Source: Amylostereum areolatum (Eukaryota; Basidiomycota; Agaricomycetes; Russulales; Stereaceae). Taken from it: a stretch of DNA of 64,000 nucleotides. The stretch's first letter is position 1. Each line of letters begins with the position of its first letter. This document shows, one piece after another, positions 60,360-64,000 of this stretch. The position numbers and the translations under genes are program-made. The stretch spans positions 164,816 through 228,815 of the forward strand of contig SAXG01000073.1 in the NCBI GenBank assembly GCA_012932865.1. The letters run 5' to 3'. The notes below the pieces were generated by a model. The model saw only the letters and a program-made list of their open reading frames with translations, searched no databases and had not been told where the DNA came from.

Positions 60360-60962
60360 GAACTCCGCTCCGCCCGACGAAATAAAGGCTCAAGTGCATC
60401 CTATTGTGAGCCCAAACGCGCATGGTTCAAGCGTCCACTTGGATGCGCGAGCGGTGTCGGCCGACTGAGCCTCTCCCGGGGCCGCTCTGGCGCGCGAAGT
60501 TCGAATTACGACCTCATAACGATCTGTGTCGTTTATTCGTTCAAGATATCGCCTCAATCGATGAAGCGACCTGATGCCACTCACCTGGAGAGAGCTGAGA
60601 AACAACGACGTTGATTACACCAAAGTCATCCTGTGTCCTCATCGCGTGGACCTCCTCTATGACCCACGCAGAACGGGCCCCCATGTCCAAGCCATACTTC
60701 ATAGCATGTTCACCCTTAGGCGTAGGTAGTCCCTCTGCCACAAAGTTCTGAAGCGTCAAGCCTTAGATAGTGACCCAGTGAAAGCATATGACCATATCAT
60801 AACGAACAATACTTGAGTCCTAATCGTACATCCTACGTGTATCCTAATGTCCACGTACAGATCAACCCTTCAAACTCACCAGTTGAGAGGGGATATGACG
60901 CACGCACAACCAAGTGTCCTTCTTCCCGAGTTGTCCTTCTCCCCGAGTCCCTGGCCCTCTCG
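60360..60962. other. Intergenic between family X member (ii) and the F-box pseudogene
   Basis: 60830-60960 matches the 3' flank of the intact F-box gene (20160-20250). No gene seen. Confidence 0.5.
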
Positions 60963-62285
60963 CTACCACACTGGCTCGTCTCGACCGTCTTCGTGCATAT
61001 ATCGCGCCGTTTCGAGCTTCTGAAACAACGGCCTCTCCTGCTGCTGTAGCCTATAGCTCCTCGTCCTCGAGCTTTCCCGACAGCTCGTCCCGAGATGTGG
61101 CTATTTTCGGGCATACCGCCGCCGATTCCATGACATCCTTGAACCGCTCCAAGACCTCTTTCCAAGCGTCGGCAGAGGGAAAGAAGGGGTCCACGACGAG
61201 GGACGCGCGCACGCTGGTATCCATGGCGGGAAGTTGTAGATGAGGTCTGTGAGGATCAGGGAAAGGTTTGTTCCCTGTTCGAGGGTCGACGGTGGTCGGG
61301 AAGCGATGGATCTTGTGGTACCGAGACGACGAAAGCGCCATGAGCCACGGTTCGCTGCCTTGGACGAGATGAGCACCTTCCCATAGAAGAACGTCGCGTC
61401 ACGATCGGGGTGGGGTAGGGGCGTGAACGGGGGCCGAAACGACTTGTAGGAGCGTCTCTGGAAACGTGCTGCCCCTCTTCGACAATGCGCTCGAATGCCA
61501 CCCCATCTGGTACCGGAAAGACGATGGACAACTCCCCAGGTGGGACGCGCGTCCGAGGGCCTCGAGCAACACCTCGAGGTCGTGTTGGACGAGGTCCGGT
61601 GTGGTGGGAGTGTAGCATCGTACGTCTTTAACGAACACTTGCGGACGCTCGAGCTCAAAGAAGGAGGATGTAGGGTGGATGTCCACGACGTCGAGCTTGG
61701 ACGGTGTAGAGGAGTTTGGTTTGAGGATGTCGTCGGGAATGATTTTCGAGACGACGATACGTGAGGAAGTATACGCATCGTCTAACAGCGGATAAGGTTA
61801 GAGACTCCCGCGCGGGAACGAGCCTTATGCGCATCGTGCCGTAGTTTCCCTCTAGTCCAAGGGAGAGCCTCATAAAGCGTACGCGGGGTAAGGCCTCCAA
61901 GGCCACAAGGTCGAAGGTGCGCTGGGAGAGGGATGGGAAGCTGCCGCCGCGGCTTGCGTTGATATAGGTGAGGACGGTCGCGCATGAACCGGATGGTGAG
62001 GGGGAGGGTGCTGGACTGCTGCAGGACCGTGGTGAAGAGGTCGAAATTGGGGGGTCGAAATCGTCAACCTCAATCTCTAGTAGGGTGAAGCAGCTTGGCG
62101 GCATCGCCTGCACGCGCATCCATGCTAGTCGAGGAGTGGAGTCTTCTTGGAAGGTTCGCTTCGAGAGGGTGTAATGAAAAAGAAGGATCTCTTGGACGAT
62201 CTAGCAAGTAGCTTTGACGTGAAGTCTTGAAGGAAGAGTTTTGCTCCTGGGCCAAAGACGAGGCAGACTTTCGGCGACAGCACCA
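60963..62285 (-). pseudogene. F-box gene copy, decayed
   Basis: Recognisable copy of the F-box gene at 18.5-20.1 kb, broken by several frameshifts. The ATG at 62285 begins MVLSPKVCLVF, then a FLQDFTSKLL segment that matches FLQDSTSALP of the intact gene before the frame is lost within the F-box and stops. Later pieces match in other frames: DARAGDAAKLL; ALEALPRVRFMRLSLGLEGN (intact copy: ALKALPRVRSMALSLGPEGN); LSAVRRCVYF; and WKEVLERFKDVMESA. The end (KLETARYMHEDGRDEPVW, stop at 60963-60965) matches the intact C-terminus. The Val/Glu expansion of the intact copy is absent. This is decay after duplication and no functional product is expected. Confidence 0.85.
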
Positions 62286-63012
62286 TGGTTGTAGAGAAAC
62301 AGTTCGATACTGGAAAAAAAAGGGACTCAGTATATAGGGAATCGTAATGCGGAAGAGGTACGCAGGCGGAGCGCCAACGATGTGGCGGGAAAGTGAAAAG
62401 ATGGGATGGTAGACAGACGTCGACCAAGAAATGTTGCAGGCCGGTATATGTACCAAAGGCGGACGCCCCGAAGGCGACGTCTCCAGTCTGCGCGTCGTTA
62501 AGGTTGAAGGAGGATATTTTTGTGGTGGAGGCCCTTTGAGGGTATACGGACGACGTGGCAGTCGAGAGAGGAGCTATGGAGGACGAGTGTCTATTCCAAC
62601 TTCATTCTTGTGCGCGCACGGTCCCTCCTCGGCTGCGGCCATCCAGAGGTCCTTTTTATATTGCGTAGATAGGATATAGGGGACTTGGAGGGTCTTCCTT
62701 TGCGTAGAACATGTAAACAGAGTGCCGTTCGAAGTTCAACGGCAAACTCACCACAAGCTGGCTCTCCCTATCTTCCGACCCATCCATCCAACATCTCAAT
62801 CGAGGGGTTTATCCGCACCGCGAGAGCCTAAAGATAAGTTTCAGCCTCAAGTTATCCCGAGAAAATACAGACATAAAGCAAAACCGAAGACGCACATTAT
62901 GACACAGCTGTCCCCGCGTTACATCACGTAGACGTTCACCGGATGTCGCACCAAAACGACTCTGTCTCTGTACCAGTTATTTATCTTGGTTGTATCGCGA
63001 GCCAAAGGCCTT

Positions 63013-63015
<3 letters not shown>

Positions 63016-63046
<31 letters not shown>
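63016..63046. repeat. 31-bp C homopolymer
   Basis: An uninterrupted run of C. It could be a real homopolymer or a basecalling or assembly artefact; true length is doubtful. Confidence 0.8.
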
Positions 63047-63375
63047 TTGACCACAGTATTTCAGCCAAAAAAACGGACAGCAGTGAGGTCGAAGCACGGC
63101 ACTTTCTGAGTAGATGGGTCGATTCCAGGTCCATTCGCCTCGGTGGGCATCCCGGTCGTGGCTGGAATGTCTGGGCGCTCTTCCGAAGGAATGAGATGTG
63201 GTACACTGCTGTGGAGTTTCGAGGAGCGCTATGTAAGAGCGCGAGCGTCGAGGGCCACGTCGATTCTCGATGCCCCGCTGTGATTGGCCGTGCTATTTAA
63301 GTCATGTGACCGCATGGACTCGTTTTCTTGTTTTCTGAAGTTCTACCGGCCAGTTAGTTTGAGCGCCCTTGAATA

Positions 63376-63400
63376 AGTACTGAGTACTGAGTACTGAAGT
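63376..63400. repeat. gtactga tandem repeat
   Basis: Three near-perfect copies of the heptamer agtactg in intergenic DNA. Confidence 0.6.
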
Positions 63401-63546
63401 TACTGAAGCTTGCAGCTTAATTTCACATCGTTCCCCCGGCGAAGTGTCTTCTTTCCACGCACCATAGACCGGGGTGCGATTGAAGATTAATCTCTGCTCT
63501 CTAGGAGTAAGTGTCAAATTCCCATAAGTCCATGGTGGCAACACGG

Positions 63547-64000
63547 CTACAATATGACAAAACGCTGTAAAGCCACGATGCAGCCTAACGATGCGAGCAA
63601 GTCCCCGAGAGCAAACCATGCTTGCTTAAGCGACCGTCGAGCCTTCGCGATCCAGCGCTGTAAAAACCAGCAGAATGAGCAAATGGCCGAGGCGAAACCA
63701 CGCGTACACACTGGACTTTCAGAGCTGCTCGCCGCAGCGCATGGACGTCGGCCGTTACTTGGGTCGTTGCACGTCGCTTGTTCACCAAGATACGGTATTC
63801 GTGGAACCGGGTTGTCAACAAGAGCTGGTGAAGAAGTCAATAAATGCTCTAGTGATCGTTCGACGGGATATGTACGCACCAAGTCGAGGTCCACCACTGG
63901 ATAGTATCCATAAACAAGCTATTAGATCCAGGTCTTTCAAAGAATATTAAAACTTACATTGGTAGGCGTTCAAGGTGACGGTGCCGGTCGGACGAGCGGG
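63547..64000 (-). pseudogene. Family X member (iii), frameshifted and cut by the window edge
   Basis: Third copy of family X. From the window edge inward the exon encodes PTGTVTLNAYQ, the same end as in member (i), followed by a donor. The exon near 63820 matches LLDNRFQEYRVLVN of member (i) as TRFHEYRILVNK, but only after one extra C just before the Arg codon shifts the frame. The last exon (RWIAKARRSLKQAWFALGDL) matches the end of member (i); the frame runs on to a stop at 63547. The insertion marks it as a pseudogene unless it is a sequencing error. Confidence 0.6.

Larger units (their letters stand above)
62286..63546. other. Intergenic with a long poly-C run
   Basis: No gene seen. It contains a 31-base C homopolymer at 63016-63046 and a short gtactga repeat near 63376-63400. 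Confidence 0.5.

Overview
The window is nuclear DNA of a basidiomycete, most likely an Agaricomycete (mushroom or polypore lineage). Evidence: genes broken by many short introns of about 48-65 nt with GTRNGT donors and YAG acceptors, GC-rich coding DNA, and families typical of that group (F-box/LRR-like proteins, DUF6535 and DUF6533 membrane proteins, BTB/POZ proteins, O-methylsterigmatocystin-oxidoreductase-like P450s, Ngaro-type retrotransposons). No rRNA, tRNA or CRISPR array was recognised. Exon models were read by eye; where I joined exons I checked phase.

Layout. 0.5-5.9 kb: an F-box gene and a DUF6535 membrane protein, both minus. 5.9-9.2 kb: no gene seen. 9.2-13.2 kb: two unfamiliar plus-strand genes, the first with a possible TFIIF-alpha-type winged helix. 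13.6-15.2 kb: the first of four DUF6533 membrane-protein genes (others at 25.4, 39.1 and 54.8 kb). 18.5-22.1 kb: an intact F-box gene followed by a member of an unrecognised family, called family X here. 22.6-24.1 kb: a proline-rich unknown protein.

27.8-38.6 kb is a compact metabolic block: P450 (+), carboxylesterase (-), carboxylesterase (-), P450 (-). Both enzymes are present as paralogous pairs. The esterases carry secretion signals; the P450s have N-terminal membrane anchors and intact haem-binding motifs. No terpene, polyketide or peptide synthase is visible, so I read it as a detoxification or tailoring cluster.

42.07-48.37 kb holds nested transposons. The outer one is a hAT-like element with 18-bp terminal inverted repeats and a perfect 8-bp target duplication. 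Inside it sits a complete Ngaro-type tyrosine-recombinase retrotransposon (gag, RT/RNase H, recombinase) with split direct repeats A1, B1-A2, B2 that look identical between copies, so it is probably young and perhaps active. 48.9-52.0 kb: a homeodomain protein with His in place of the usual invariant Asn51, then a BTB/POZ gene. 54.8-58.2 kb: the fourth DUF6533 gene and a frame-disrupted BTB paralogue.

58.9-64.0 kb is the decayed, inverted counterpart of 18.5-22.1 kb: a family X member, an F-box pseudogene, and a second family X copy with a frameshift running off the window edge. The two loci are a segmental duplication about 40 kb apart.
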